Assembly (NCBI GenBank): GCA_030388825.1
Contig: CP128835.1
Coordinates: 1,312,501 to 1,376,500, forward strand
Reading direction: 5' to 3'
DNA length: 64,000 nucleotides
From: Rossellomorea sp. AcN35-11
GTDB taxonomy: Bacteria; Bacillota; Bacilli; Bacillales; Bacillaceae_B
The position numbers and the translations under genes are program-made. Shown piece by piece: positions 8,931 to 17,693 of this stretch. Position 1 is the stretch's first letter, and the number at the start of each line of letters is the position of its first letter. Below the pieces are notes generated by a model, which made no database searches, had not been told where the DNA came from, and was given only the letters and a program-made list of their open reading frames with translations.

Positions 8931-9870
8931 AATTCGACACTGGGGATTGATTAATGGAAAAAAGGATTGATTAATTAGAATGAGGATTAATAAATGCCCA
9001 TCAGGATTAATCATCTGAAATCGGAATTGATTCTGGCTCGAAATGGATAGATTCTTTCGCGAAGACATCCTAGATCAGGGAAATCTATTAAAAAGCCGGC
9101 CTTCATTTCCTTGTCGAGGATCAAACTCCAGCTGAAAATGGACAATCTGAAGGTCTTTTCTATTTAAAGTCAGAGTTCAAAGGTCAAGAGCGTAAGATAC
9201 GCTGTTTCAACAACCAAGCCTCTGCCTGTTTAAGGAGAAGGGATAGCGGTTCTCCAAGAGGCATAGTAGGTACATACATAGGGAAGATTCAACACGTGGG
9301 ATTAATTTATGAAAAAGAGGATCGATCAATCAAAATGAGGATTAATAAATGCCCATCAGGATTAATAATCTGAAATCAGGATTGATTATGGCTCCAACCG
9401 GATTGATTCCTTCGCGAAGGCATCCTTAATCAGAGATTTTCACTAAAAAGCCGCCTACTTTTCCTTGTCCAGGATCAAACTCCAGCCAAAACAGACAATC
9501 TAAAGGTCTTTTCTATTACTCAAGATCAAAATCGAAAGATACGCTGTTTCAACAACAGAGTCTCTGCCTGTTTGCGCAGAAGGGATAGCGGTTCTGCGAG
9601 GGGCATAGCAGATACATACTTAGAGAAGATTCGACACGAAGGGTTAATTATTGGAAAAGAGGATTGATAAATCAGAACCCGGATTAATAAGGTCCCATCA
9701 GGATTAATAATCTGAAATCGGGATTGATTACAGCCCCAACCGGATTGATTCTTTCACGAAGACACCCTCAATCAGAATTTCCCACCAAAAAGTCGGCCGC
9801 GAGCCCCAATCCAGAATCAAACTCCAGCTAAAACAGACAACCCTAAACAATATCCACCAAAAAAGCAGGA
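8931..9870. repeat. Three tandem copies of a 342-355 bp noncoding repeat with internal 20-bp subrepeats
   Basis: The phrase GATTCRACAC followed by several iterations of GGATTGATTAAT/GGATTAAT recurs at 8931, 9286 and 9628, giving periods of 355 and 342 bases. Each copy continues with the same order of landmarks: TTCGCGAAGACATCC, GGATCAAACTCCAGC, GACAATC..AAGGTC, AAGATACGCTGTTTCAACAAC and AGAAGGGATAGCGGTTC. The third copy is truncated near 9870. Within each head the GGATTRAT motif repeats about every 20 bases, four to six times. No open frame persists through the copies, so this is noncoding; it fills the gap between the hydrolase and the broken NERD gene. Confidence 0.8.
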
Positions 9871-9933
9871 ATTTCATCAAAAAAGTAGAATCATTGTTTA
9901 TACCCCAACCCAAAAGGAGTGTTTCAATCATAA

Positions 9934-10900
9934 ATGATCGTTAAAAAAAGAAAACCTCCCCACAAACTCCTCCAAACCGAAGCCTTACTCTCAAGGCTGC
10001 AGCCCCCTGATCACCCGAAAAGAGCTCTTATCGAACAGGATTTCAAAAAAAGGAAAGCGGGTTACACCGGCGAGTTGTCAGTCGATTATCACCTGAGCTT
10101 TCTGACAGATAAAAAGGTTATGATCTTTCACAACCTCAGACTGCCCATGGAACCGAACCACTTTCAAATCGATAACCTCCTGGTCACTCCCTGTTATTCG
10201 CTTCTCATCGAGGTCAAGAACATATCGGGCATCGTTACAATAGATCCCGAGTTCAATCAGCTCTCCAAGGAGTACAATGGAATCGAGACCGGCTACCCGG
10301 ATCCCATTACACAAGCCGCCCGCCAGAAGCTGCTTCTGCAAAAATGGTTCCTGAATCATAAGCTACCTTGCCCGCCTGTCGAATTCCTGGTTGTGCTCAG
10401 CCACCCATCGACGATTCTGAGGATGGCTCCGGGTCACAAGCGACTGCCGCCTTATGACAAAATGATTCACGCCCAAAACATCATGAGAGAGATCAGCACA
10501 ATTCAATAAGTAATACACCCGTGAAGTGATCGACATCAAAAAAGTTAAGCGGCTCCTTCTGAATGCCCATTGTAGTCCTGAGATGACCTCAATCCTTGAC
10601 ACCTATCAGCTAACCCAAAAGGATATTATAAGAGGCGTCCAATGTGACAAATGCCTGCACATCATGTATAGAAGGCCAGGCAAATGGCTTTGCCCTAACT
10701 GCCAGTTCTCGTCCCAAACCGCTCACCTAAAAGCCCTCGAGGATTACTTCCTCCTCATTAAACCCACCATCACAAATCGGGAACTCCGAAACTTCCTGAA
10801 CCTGTCATCGCCGAGAACCGCCACATTGATTCTCCAATCTCTCAACCTCAAGACGGAAGGGTCCACTAAAGGCACCGTCTACACCCAAACCTTCACATAA
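9934..10900 (+). pseudogene. NERD-domain protein gene, broken into two frames
   Basis: The first part (9934-10509, 191 aa) has the NERD nuclease-related domain: GELSVDYHLSFL near residue 46, FQIDNLLVTP with the conserved aspartate and IEVKNISG with the E-x-K motif. The second part (10526-10900) has a C-x2-C...C-x2-C zinc ribbon (CDKCLHIMYRR..CPNC) and a C-terminal helix-turn-helix-like segment (TNRELRNFLNLSS). As I remember Bacillaceae NERD proteins of about 320 aa, they carry both parts in one chain. Here a stop at 10507 plus a frame change and another stop at 10511 separate them. Either the gene is decayed or there is a local sequence error; the second half has no ribosome site of its own. 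Confidence 0.75.
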
Positions 10901-10932
10901 AAAAACCGCCCAGAATCCTCATCCTGAACGGT
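10898..10932 (-). terminator. Intrinsic terminator of the MFS gene
   Basis: On the minus strand a nine-pair stem ACCGTTCAG / CTGGGCGGT is followed by seven T; it lies just past the stop at 10939. The same sequence could serve the plus-strand NERD remnant less well. Confidence 0.75.
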
Positions 10933-10938
10933 CTACTT

Positions 10939-12105
10939 TCATTTATAAGATAACACACCATCTGCCCTGCGATCATACTTCCAGTACATCCAACCGGCAA
11001 GCACCACACAAGGGACCACTACAACAGCCATCCCAAGGAACGCCGACCCCGGTGAAAGATCATACAGGAATCCGCCGATGAAGGTCAGAATCGCCGTACT
11101 TAATCCCATCCCAAGGGACGTATACACTCCTTGTGCAGCCGGGATGTCCTTGCTCTCTAATTCTTCGTATATTAACCTCATAAAGGCATAGTGGGTCAAT
11201 CCGAAGGTTAAGGAGTGGAAAAGTTGGGTAAAGATGAAGACAGGGGTGCTGGGGAATAGGAACAACAAGGTCCAGCGCGTCACAGCAGCCCCTGCTGCAA
11301 TCATGAACATAACGGAAATGCCTCTGCCTTTTAACAGCCGGTCCGAAAAAGCAAAGAACAGGATTTCAGACAGGACGGCAATGTTTAAGATCACACCAAT
11401 ATATAGATTGCTAACATCTAATTCTTTTAAGTAAAGAACACCATAATTATAGTAAGAAGCATGCGCCCCCTGGATCAGGACGACAATGACCATGGCCCAG
11501 ACGAACTTACGAGATTTCAACAGCCCGCGGTAAGAAAGCTTCTCCTGACCCCTGGTCGCACTCATGGACTGAGGCAGCTTCGCTAATGACGACAAGAGAA
11601 TCACGACGATCCCACCGAACAGCAGATAAATCACGGCTCCTTCAGTGAAAATCGATGTCAGAAGCCCAACCACCAGAAGGGCCACCGTATACCCCATCGA
11701 CCCCCATGAACGGCTCCGGCCATAATCGATGCCGTCTTCCTTCATCATGACAGCCGCCATGCTCTCCACCATGGGAAGCAGCATGGGATACACAAGGCTG
11801 AAGATCACCATACACGCGAGTACCATCCCAAATGAATCCATCGGCAGGAACAATAGAAGAGAAGCACCTGATACGAGGACGAGCCATCTGGATAACTGCC
11901 CTAGAGAAACGGTCTGACTCAACTTGGGAAACAAGTAAAAGCTTGAGAAAGAACGGGCAATCATTCCGACGGCAATCACAGTACTGGCTGCCGAAATGGA
12001 GAAGTCCTTACTCTCCACGAGCCACGCCGTCCAATAAGGGATAAAGATTCCCCATGTAAAAAATATCACAAAGAACTGAACCGATAACCACGTCTGATTC
12101 TTCAA
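10939..12105 (-). CDS. MFS transporter, PPP/HcaT-like family
   Basis: A 388-residue, twelve-helix transporter starting MKNQTWLSVQFFVIFFTWGI. It has the MFS_1-like features of the phenylpropionate permease/nucleoside symporter branch: an FFTWGIFIPYWTAWL first helix, the GRSRSWGSMGYTVALLVVG sequence in helix 5, and weakly conserved loop 2-3. Bacillus YwbF is a family member with unknown substrate. It is monocistronic and converges on the NERD remnant. The substrate cannot be inferred. Confidence 0.8.
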   Translation of the reverse strand: MKNQTWLSVQFFVIFFTWGIFIPYWTAWLVESKDFSISAASTVIAVGMIARSFSSFYLFPKLSQTVSLGQLSRWLVLVSGASLLLFLPMDSFGMVLACMVIFSLVYPMLLPMVESMAAVMMKEDGIDYGRSRSWGSMGYTVALLVVGLLTSIFTEGAVIYLLFGGIVVILLSSLAKLPQSMSATRGQEKLSYRGLLKSRKFVWAMVIVVLIQGAHASYYNYGVLYLKELDVSNLYIGVILNIAVLSEILFFAFSDRLLKGRGISVMFMIAAGAAVTRWTLLFLFPSTPVFIFTQLFHSLTFGLTHYAFMRLIYEELESKDIPAAQGVYTSLGMGLSTAILTFIGGFLYDLSPGSAFLGMAVVVVPCVVLAGWMYWKYDRRADGVLSYK

Positions 12106-12311
12106 CTCTATCAGATCTCCCTTGGTAATGAATTTCCAAACATTACGTTATTATAAACCTGTCATCTCCACAATACAACCAACTTAGCGACTATCCCTTT
12201 CGAATCAAAGAAAAATATGGTAATATTCCAACTCGTTTACAAATCCTTGCAGGACAATCGTCCTAAAGACTCGAAGAAAGTACTACAGATAAAAAGTACA
12301 GGGGGAGAACC

Positions 12312-12842
12312 ATGCTGAGAAAAAAATCATTCACCATCATAGTCGGAACCGTACTGCTCTTGACGGCCATCGGAGTCTATATCGCTGTAGCCAGCTTAAA
12401 CAACACATCGGCACCGGATGATGCCAATCAGTCAGATGTCGTCTCAACCGCAGGGGTCACCACCACACCCCAAACCAAATCTGGTAACGAAAACCCATTC
12501 GGAGAAAAAGTGAAAACGCCCCTAAGCGAAGACTTGATCCGTCAATACATACACGCCATGAGCCACCAAAAGGTGAAGGCAGAAGAAAAATGGTCCTTCT
12601 TTGAAATCACCGATGAGCGCATCGATTACTTGTTAGGACAACTCGATATCAACCAATACAAAAACGAACAGACGTACAGAGACATCCTGACCAGCTGGAA
12701 GGAAGGGGACTTCTCAGGTGCCGTGGGAGATCATAATGCGATCTGGAGAATGCAGAACGGGAATATCGGGGAGGCTACGGCTAAGTTGAGTGCCAGTGAA
12801 GAGAAGAAGTATGTGGAGAGTCAGAAGCGAGAGAAGAGGTAA
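12312..12842 (+). CDS. Membrane-anchored protein, possibly DUF6241 (176 aa)
   Basis: A single N-terminal hydrophobic segment (about 7-28, ending YIAVASL) is followed by a low-complexity S/T/D linker and a conserved-looking domain from about residue 55 (NPFGEKVKTPLSEDLIRQYI, HAMSHQKVKAEEKW, then a helical C-terminus). The IHAMSHQKVKAEEKW stretch resembles small Bacillus proteins that I recall as DUF6241, but this is from memory. The start follows a strong AGGGGGAGAACC site. No cysteine lipobox is present, so it is probably a type II membrane protein facing outward. Function unknown. Confidence 0.65.
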   Translation: MLRKKSFTIIVGTVLLLTAIGVYIAVASLNNTSAPDDANQSDVVSTAGVTTTPQTKSGNENPFGEKVKTPLSEDLIRQYIHAMSHQKVKAEEKWSFFEITDERIDYLLGQLDINQYKNEQTYRDILTSWKEGDFSGAVGDHNAIWRMQNGNIGEATAKLSASEEKKYVESQKREKR

Positions 12843-12849
12843 TCATCAG

Positions 12850-12880
12850 AAAAGACGTGTCCAGAGGGCACGTCTTTTTT
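12850..12880 (+). terminator. Intrinsic terminator
   Basis: Stem AAAAGACGTG / CACGTCTTTT followed by T residues, 10 bases after the stop at 12842. Confidence 0.9.
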
Positions 12881-12967
12881 TGATGAATAAAAGTAGGACA
12901 AAGAGGACATGAATAGAAGCGTCTATTAAGCTACACTATAAAATAAACAGATATGAAAGGTGTTACG

Positions 12968-13063
12968 ATGGAAAATCAATTTGCCAAAGGTTGTTTCTGG
13001 GGCATCCTTCTATCCATGCCACTATGGATACTGATGATCTTCATACTTAGGTATCTCTTCTAA
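12968..13063 (+). CDS. 31-aa membrane microprotein, paralogue of the one at 30820
   Basis: The frame from the ATG at 12968 (after AAAGGTGTTACG) encodes a short protein with FAKGCFWGILLSMPLWI, a single membrane helix and a short basic tail. A second gene at 30820-30933 encodes FTKGMYWGTFLSIPLWI at the same position, so the pattern F-x-KG-x-x-WG-x-x-LS-x-PLWI is conserved within this window. Conservation between two otherwise unrelated loci, plus ribosome sites, argues that both are real. A terminator follows directly. Function unknown. Confidence 0.6.
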   Translation: MENQFAKGCFWGILLSMPLWILMIFILRYLF

Positions 13064-13067
13064 TAGT

Positions 13068-13100
13068 AAAGAGCTTGAACGAAAACCCTTCAAGCTCTTT
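13068..13100. terminator. Bidirectional intrinsic terminator
   Basis: Perfect stem AAAGAGCTTGA / TCAAGCTCTTT with T-rich sequence on the plus strand and A/T-rich sequence on the other side; it separates the microprotein from the convergent SGNH-like gene. Confidence 0.85.
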
Positions 13101-13106
13101 TTACAA

Positions 13107-13886
13107 TTATTTGTTTATAAAATAATCGATTATATACTCAGCCCAAACTACATGCCCTTTCTCACTCGGCACTTCCTGACCTTCCGCCAGCATCTCACCC
13201 AAAGCGACTTCATCCTCAATTGGCCATACACTCCAATGATCAAGATAAGGAATCTCATTTTCTTCAGCGAAGTTCTTTAATTCTTCAATCTGCATCGGAT
13301 AATAAGTAGCTCCCGCAATCGGATGTGTTGGCTGAAGGATCATTACCGCATCTTCATTCTGCTCTTTCAGCTTCCGTTCAAAGATCTCGATGCTTTCCCG
13401 ATTATTTTCCCCGCCTACCCCGTTTGAATTGTCATTCAACGAGAATGGTTCAAACAGGACCAATTGTGGTTCATACTCAAGCACTTCTTCCGCCTGCTCG
13501 CCGTTTACGAAAGTAAGAGACGTGATGTCGTATTGAAAGATTTCCACTTCCAGGGTGTCTCCGTATGTATCAATCAGTTCCGTTCTAAGCTGCTCGCTCC
13601 AGCCGTTGTCGTCTTCCCCCAATGCCAGGGATCCGACGATGGCGAGCTTATAAGGAGTCCCTGATTCAATCGACTCCTTATACATTGTTTGTGCTTCCTC
13701 AGGCCAATTTCCAATCAGGGAGAGATAATCTTCCACTCCCGTCTCCTGTTCCTCTGCCTTAGATTCTGTAACAATCGTCGTTTGTTCAGAACCGGAAACC
13801 GAGGTTCTTTCCTGCCAATACATGTTCCCGTAAACAAGGACCCCAGCACAGATGATTCCTAATAAGATTAATGAAAAGGTTTTCAT
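13107..13886 (-). CDS. SGNH/GDSL hydrolase-like secreted protein
   Basis: The start is the ATG at 13886 (MKTFSLILLGIICAGVLVYG), 8 bases after GGAGG; a longer reading would start inside the ribosome site. An N-terminal helix is followed by an acidic linker and an SGNH-fold domain of about 190 residues. Block I reads IVGSLALG, with the usual GDS aspartate not evident, block III-like LVLFEPFSLNDN supplies an asparagine, and a YLDHW-like motif is near the C-terminus (PYLDHWSVWP). Such proteins occur beside capsule and exopolysaccharide genes and may de-esterify polymers. The divergent promoter region it shares with the Wzz-like gene supports a surface-polysaccharide role, but activity is uncertain. 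Confidence 0.7.
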   Translation of the reverse strand: MKTFSLILLGIICAGVLVYGNMYWQERTSVSGSEQTTIVTESKAEEQETGVEDYLSLIGNWPEEAQTMYKESIESGTPYKLAIVGSLALGEDDNGWSEQLRTELIDTYGDTLEVEIFQYDITSLTFVNGEQAEEVLEYEPQLVLFEPFSLNDNSNGVGGENNRESIEIFERKLKEQNEDAVMILQPTHPIAGATYYPMQIEELKNFAEENEIPYLDHWSVWPIEDEVALGEMLAEGQEVPSEKGHVVWAEYIIDYFINK

Positions 13887-14089
13887 ACTTATTACCTCCA
13901 TTTCTGATAAAAATTAGGTAAGAAATGATTTCCAATTGCCTATAAAGTCTTCCATTTTTACCTTATATGGTGTTTAATAGATTAGTATGGAAATATTACA
14001 ATTACTTTAAAATTATGACAACAAATTTCTGAAAATTCAACAGAAATCAGCATTGTTTAACATATTTTTTCTAATCTTAGGAGGAAGTT

Positions 14090-14833
14090 ATGGAAGAAAC
14101 GATCAGTTTGCGCGAGTTGATGGAGACATTGCGGAAGCGCATGAGTTTAATTATTTTGATTACCCTAACAGCGATCTTGGTGAGTGGAGCCGTAAGCTTT
14201 TTCCTCTTAACACCGGTATATCAGTCCACTACACAATTGCTTGTCAATCAAGCTAAGTCTGAGCAACCGGGTTATAATCCTGGGGAAGTACAAACAAACC
14301 TCCAATTGATCAATACTTATAGTGAGATAATTAAAAGTCCTCGAATACTTGAAGTAGTATCTTCTGATTTAGACTCTGGTTTAAATGCGTCTCAATTAAA
14401 TGAAAAAATCAGTGTAGCAACGAAAAATGATTCGCAAGTGATAAACTTGTCTGTTCAAGACACAGACCCTCAAGTTGCGGCTAATATCGCGAACAAAACA
14501 GCGGAAGTGTTCAAAGAACAAATTCCTAATATTATGAACGTTGACAACGTAACAGTTCTTGCGAAAGCAGAAGTAGGGGAAAAACAATCCCCAATCAAGC
14601 CGAAGCCGGTATTGAACGTGGCCATTGCAGCTGTTGTGGGGCTGATGCTCGGAGTGGGTCTAGCCTTCCTGTTAGAATTCCTGGATAACACCATCAAAAC
14701 GGAACAGGAAGTCGAGAAATTACTCGGCTTACCGGTACTGGGATCCATCGCCGTCATCGGAGATATTAAGGAAGAAAACCCATCAGGACGCGCAAACCGC
14801 AAATCACGTGAAAGAGGTGAGAAGGTTGGGTAA
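14090..14833 (+). CDS. Wzz-like chain-length/tyrosine kinase modulator (YwqC/EpsA/CapA type)
   Basis: A 247-residue protein with the Wzz architecture: an N-terminal cytoplasmic segment (ISLRELMETLRKR), TM1 at about 18-40, an extracytoplasmic coiled region (YQSTTQLLVNQAK, then NLQLINTYSEIIKSP), a proline-rich KQSPIKPKPVLNV segment before TM2 (about 175-200), and a cytoplasmic C-terminus ending LLGLPVLGSIAVI. In Gram-positive bacteria this subunit activates the separate cytoplasmic BY-kinase. Start follows AGGAGGAAGTT. It is the first gene of the exopolysaccharide operon and overlaps the region holding the ribosome site of the kinase. Confidence 0.9.
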   Translation: MEETISLRELMETLRKRMSLIILITLTAILVSGAVSFFLLTPVYQSTTQLLVNQAKSEQPGYNPGEVQTNLQLINTYSEIIKSPRILEVVSSDLDSGLNASQLNEKISVATKNDSQVINLSVQDTDPQVAANIANKTAEVFKEQIPNIMNVDNVTVLAKAEVGEKQSPIKPKPVLNVAIAAVVGLMLGVGLAFLLEFLDNTIKTEQEVEKLLGLPVLGSIAVIGDIKEENPSGRANRKSRERGEKVG

Positions 14834-15530
14834 GGATAAGAAACTGAAGAAGCTTATGGCGAATACGAAGCGTAAGCTTGTGACGCAGATCGCTCCAAAA
14901 TCACCGATTTCAGAGCAGTACAAAACCATTCGAACCAATATCAACTTTTCATCGGTGGATCGGGAAATGCACTCCATCATGCTCACATCCTCTGGTCCAG
15001 GGGAAGGGAAATCAACTTCAGCAGCCAATATGGCGGTTGTGTTCGCCCAACAGGGAAAGCATGTACTACTCGTTGACGCGGATATGCGTAAACCAACGGC
15101 TCATTACACGTTTAACGTGACAAACACGTTTGGACTTACAACGGTATTAACGAGACAGAAAACATTAAGAGAAGTCATTCATCAAACAGATGTGGAGAAT
15201 TTAGATCTTTTGACATGTGGTCCGGTACCACCGAATCCTGCTGAGTTACTAAGCTCCCGGTCCATGGAAGAATTCCTTGTGGATGTATATGCAGACTATG
15301 ATATGGTCATCTTCGATACACCGCCAGTTCTTGCTGTAACAGATGCTCAGGTGCTGGCCAATCAATGCCACGGCACTATCCTGGTCGTAAGTTCTGGAAC
15401 GACGGAAATTGAAAGTGCCCAGAAAGCAAAAGAACTTCTGCAATCCGCTAAAGGGAAACTTCTAGGGGTCATCCTTAACAATCGAGAGATCAAAGATACA
15501 AGCTATTATTATTATTATGGTAAAAGATAA
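14826..15530 (+). CDS. BY-type protein tyrosine kinase (YwqD/PtkA/EpsB/CapB type)
   Basis: The start is the TTG at 14826, five bases after GAGGTGA; it overlaps the end of the modulator gene by eight bases. The 234-residue kinase has a Walker A motif SSGPGEGKST (G57-S63), Walker A' LLVDADMRKPT, and Walker B VIFDTPPVL. The C-terminus ends in a cluster of five consecutive tyrosines followed by GKR, the autophosphorylation tail. It should regulate polymer length or export in concert with the modulator and the downstream phosphatase. Confidence 0.93.
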   Translation: MGKDKKLKKLMANTKRKLVTQIAPKSPISEQYKTIRTNINFSSVDREMHSIMLTSSGPGEGKSTSAANMAVVFAQQGKHVLLVDADMRKPTAHYTFNVTNTFGLTTVLTRQKTLREVIHQTDVENLDLLTCGPVPPNPAELLSSRSMEEFLVDVYADYDMVIFDTPPVLAVTDAQVLANQCHGTILVVSSGTTEIESAQKAKELLQSAKGKLLGVILNNREIKDTSYYYYYGKR

Positions 15531-15645
15531 CAATTGAGAACTGGTGATTCGACAAATTTCACCCGTTTACAAAAATAACTATTGTAGTAAAATTATAGAT
15601 GTTGCAATAAGTCGAAAGAACTAATTAATAGGAGGAGTGATGACG

Positions 15646-16413
15646 ATGATCGACATACATAGTCATATCCTGCCAGGGGTGGATGACGGAGCCCGTACCC
15701 TGCAGGATAGTGTCGATATGGCCAAACTTGCTGTATCGGAAGGGATTGATACGATCATCGCAACTCCTCATCATATGAACGGCCAGTATGAGAATGAGAG
15801 AGTTGATATTCTTCACAAGGTGGACGAACTGAACGTTCACCTGAAACAAGTCAATGTCGATTTAAAAGTACTTCCGGGTCAAGAATGCAGAATATTCGGT
15901 GAAATAATTACGGACTATAAAAATGGGAAAATTTTGCCGTTAAACCGAGTTTCCCCATACCTTTTTGTAGAATTCCCTTCGAGTTCGGTTCCGAGATATG
16001 CAGACAGACTGTTTTACGAGCTGCAAAATGAAGGTCTGATACCTGTCATCGTGCATCCTGAAAGAAATGCAGAACTTATCGAACGACCGGACAGACTATA
16101 CAACCTGGTCAAGAACGGTGCGGTCACTCAACTAACGGCATCCAGCCTGACAGGGTATTTCGGCAAAAACATCCAGAGGTTTTCACGCCAATTAATAGAA
16201 GCCAACCTAACACACTTCATCGCCTCAGACGCTCACAATATACATAATCGCTCCTTCAAGATGGAAGAAGCCATGGAAACCCTAGAGAAAACGTACGGAA
16301 TAGACACAATCTATTACTTTACAGAAAATGCAGAGCTCCTGATTGAAGGAAAGAATATCTACAAAGAAATCCCGGAGAAGGTTAAAAAGAGAAAATTCCT
16401 AGGGATTTTTTAA
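15646..16413 (+). CDS. PHP-family protein tyrosine phosphatase (YwqE/CpsB/CapC type)
   Basis: The start is the ATG at 15646 ten bases after GGAGG, giving MIDIHSHILPGVDDGA as in YwqE; nearby upstream GTG/ATG codons in the same frame are too close to the site. The 255-residue PHP domain has metal ligands in DIHSHILPGVDDG, IATPHH, GQECR, IVHPERN and FIASDAHN. It should dephosphorylate the BY-kinase. A 106-base gap from the kinase gene contains no clear terminator. Confidence 0.92.
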   Translation: MIDIHSHILPGVDDGARTLQDSVDMAKLAVSEGIDTIIATPHHMNGQYENERVDILHKVDELNVHLKQVNVDLKVLPGQECRIFGEIITDYKNGKILPLNRVSPYLFVEFPSSSVPRYADRLFYELQNEGLIPVIVHPERNAELIERPDRLYNLVKNGAVTQLTASSLTGYFGKNIQRFSRQLIEANLTHFIASDAHNIHNRSFKMEEAMETLEKTYGIDTIYYFTENAELLIEGKNIYKEIPEKVKKRKFLGIF

Positions 16414-16444
16414 GAGGAAATGAATAGATTGAATAAGGTCCTAA

Positions 16445-16640
16445 GGTACTATTGTCGTTGGTGAATTAGAATCAATCCGTTGCACACAGACAACAGTAGA
16501 ATTTTGGGAATGTCTCCTTACCGTTATCATTGGAGGCACTCGGTCACGCCGTGGGAGAAGAAGAAACTTCGCCTTAGACGCTCGTCGTCAGTGGTGGGAT
16601 GTGAGGAAGGGTTAGATGCCCACAATTACTATTTTATTCA
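16445..16640 (+). ncRNA. Candidate EAR (epsC-type) leader RNA in the exopolysaccharide operon
   Basis: This gene-free stretch is richer in G+C than its neighbours and has several pairings: TACTATTGTC (16446-) with GACAACAGTA (16489-), the compact hairpin CACTCGGTCACGCCGTG (about 16537-16553), and GACGCTCGTCGTC. The EAR element known from Bacillales lies inside exopolysaccharide operons between the kinase genes and the glycan genes and drives processive antitermination. Position and structure fit, but I identify it from context and general form, not from an alignment. Confidence 0.45.
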
Positions 16641-16700
16641 ACATCGGTAAAGAAAAACAATGAAAACGCTTTATGTAATAGTTGGTGTAGATACCTGAAG

Positions 16701-16747
16701 ATACCTAATGAAAAAACATTTGGAAATGGTGTTTTTTCATTAGGTAT
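16701..16747 (+). terminator. Perfect 18-bp hairpin upstream of galU, possible terminator target
   Basis: ATACCTAATGAAAAAACA at 16701-16718 is perfectly complementary to 16730-16747, with an 11-base loop. The distal arm contains TTTTTT, but little T follows the stem. It may be a terminator (readable through if the upstream RNA is an antiterminator) or a processing site. It lies 56 bases before the galU start. Confidence 0.55.
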
Positions 16748-16802
16748 TTATTATGTCGTGAGACCAGCATTCAACTAATAAAAAACCAAGGGGGACAATC
16801 AT

Positions 16803-17687
16803 TTGAAAAAAGTAAGAAAAGCAATTATTCCAGCAGCAGGTTTAGGAACAAGATTCTTACCAGCTACAAAGGCAATGCCTAAAGAAATGCTGCCAATAGT
16901 GGATAAACCAACAATTCAATACATAGTAGAAGAAGCGATTGCTTCAGGCATCGAAGACATCATTATTGTGACCGGAAAAGGAAAAAGAGCGATTGAAGAT
17001 CATTTTGATCATTCGCCAGAATTAGAAAGAAGCCTTTTAGAAAAAGGTAAAACAAATCTACTAGAAAAAGTTCAATATTCTAGTAACCTTGCGAATATTC
17101 ATTACATCCGTCAAAAAGAACCTAAAGGTTTAGGACATGCAGTCTGGTGTGCTAGAAACTTTATTGGTGACGAACCGTTTGCTGTACTTCTTGGTGATGA
17201 CATTGTTCAAAGTGATACACCTTGTTTAAGGCAGTTAATCAATCGGTATGAAGAAATACAAGCATCTGTAATCGGTGTACAACCTGTAGCGGTTGATCAA
17301 GCACATCGTTATGGAATTATTGACCCTTTATCAAAGAAAGATCGTTTGTATCAAGTTAATCAATTTGTTGAAAAACCAAAACAAGGAACAGCGCCATCCA
17401 ACCTTGCCATTATGGGTCGATACGTATTGACCCCAGAAATTTTCCACTATTTAGAGAAGCAAGAAATAGGTACAGGTGGAGAGATTCAGTTGACAGATGC
17501 CATTCAAAATCTAAACAGTGCTCAAACAGTCTTTGCATATGATTTTGAGGGAGAAAGACATGATGTGGGTGAAAAGTTTGGGTTTGTAAAAACCACCATT
17601 GATTTTGCTTTGCAACATGACGAAATTAAAAAAGAAGTTTTAAAGTACATGAAGGATTTACTTGAAAAAGAATACATAAAGGGTTAG
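16803..17687 (+). CDS. galU: UTP-glucose-1-phosphate uridylyltransferase
   Basis: A 294-residue GalU/GtaB enzyme making UDP-glucose. The nucleotidyltransferase signature is complete: [26 protein letters not shown] at the N-terminus (conserved G, R and K residues), LLGDDIV with the metal-binding aspartate, and VEKPK. The start is TTG at 16803 behind AAGGGGGACAATCA. With galE at the other end of the locus it supplies UDP-glucose and UDP-galactose. Probably a locus-specific paralogue of the housekeeping gtaB. Confidence 0.95.
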   Translation: MKKVRKAIIPAAGLGTRFLPATKAMPKEMLPIVDKPTIQYIVEEAIASGIEDIIIVTGKGKRAIEDHFDHSPELERSLLEKGKTNLLEKVQYSSNLANIHYIRQKEPKGLGHAVWCARNFIGDEPFAVLLGDDIVQSDTPCLRQLINRYEEIQASVIGVQPVAVDQAHRYGIIDPLSKKDRLYQVNQFVEKPKQGTAPSNLAIMGRYVLTPEIFHYLEKQEIGTGGEIQLTDAIQNLNSAQTVFAYDFEGERHDVGEKFGFVKTTIDFALQHDEIKKEVLKYMKDLLEKEYIKG

Positions 17688-17693
17688 GAGGAT

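Noticed and set aside
8931..9870. CRISPR-like array or plasmid iterons
   Set aside because: The internal 20-bp motifs are degenerate with no regular unique spacers, and no rep or cas gene is nearby.
10078..10359. Minus-strand frame inside the NERD remnant
   Set aside because: Fully overlapped by a recognisable NERD domain on the other strand.
9934..10900. Two independent genes for NERD and zinc-ribbon proteins
   Set aside because: The second frame has no ribosome site, and both parts normally occur in one protein.
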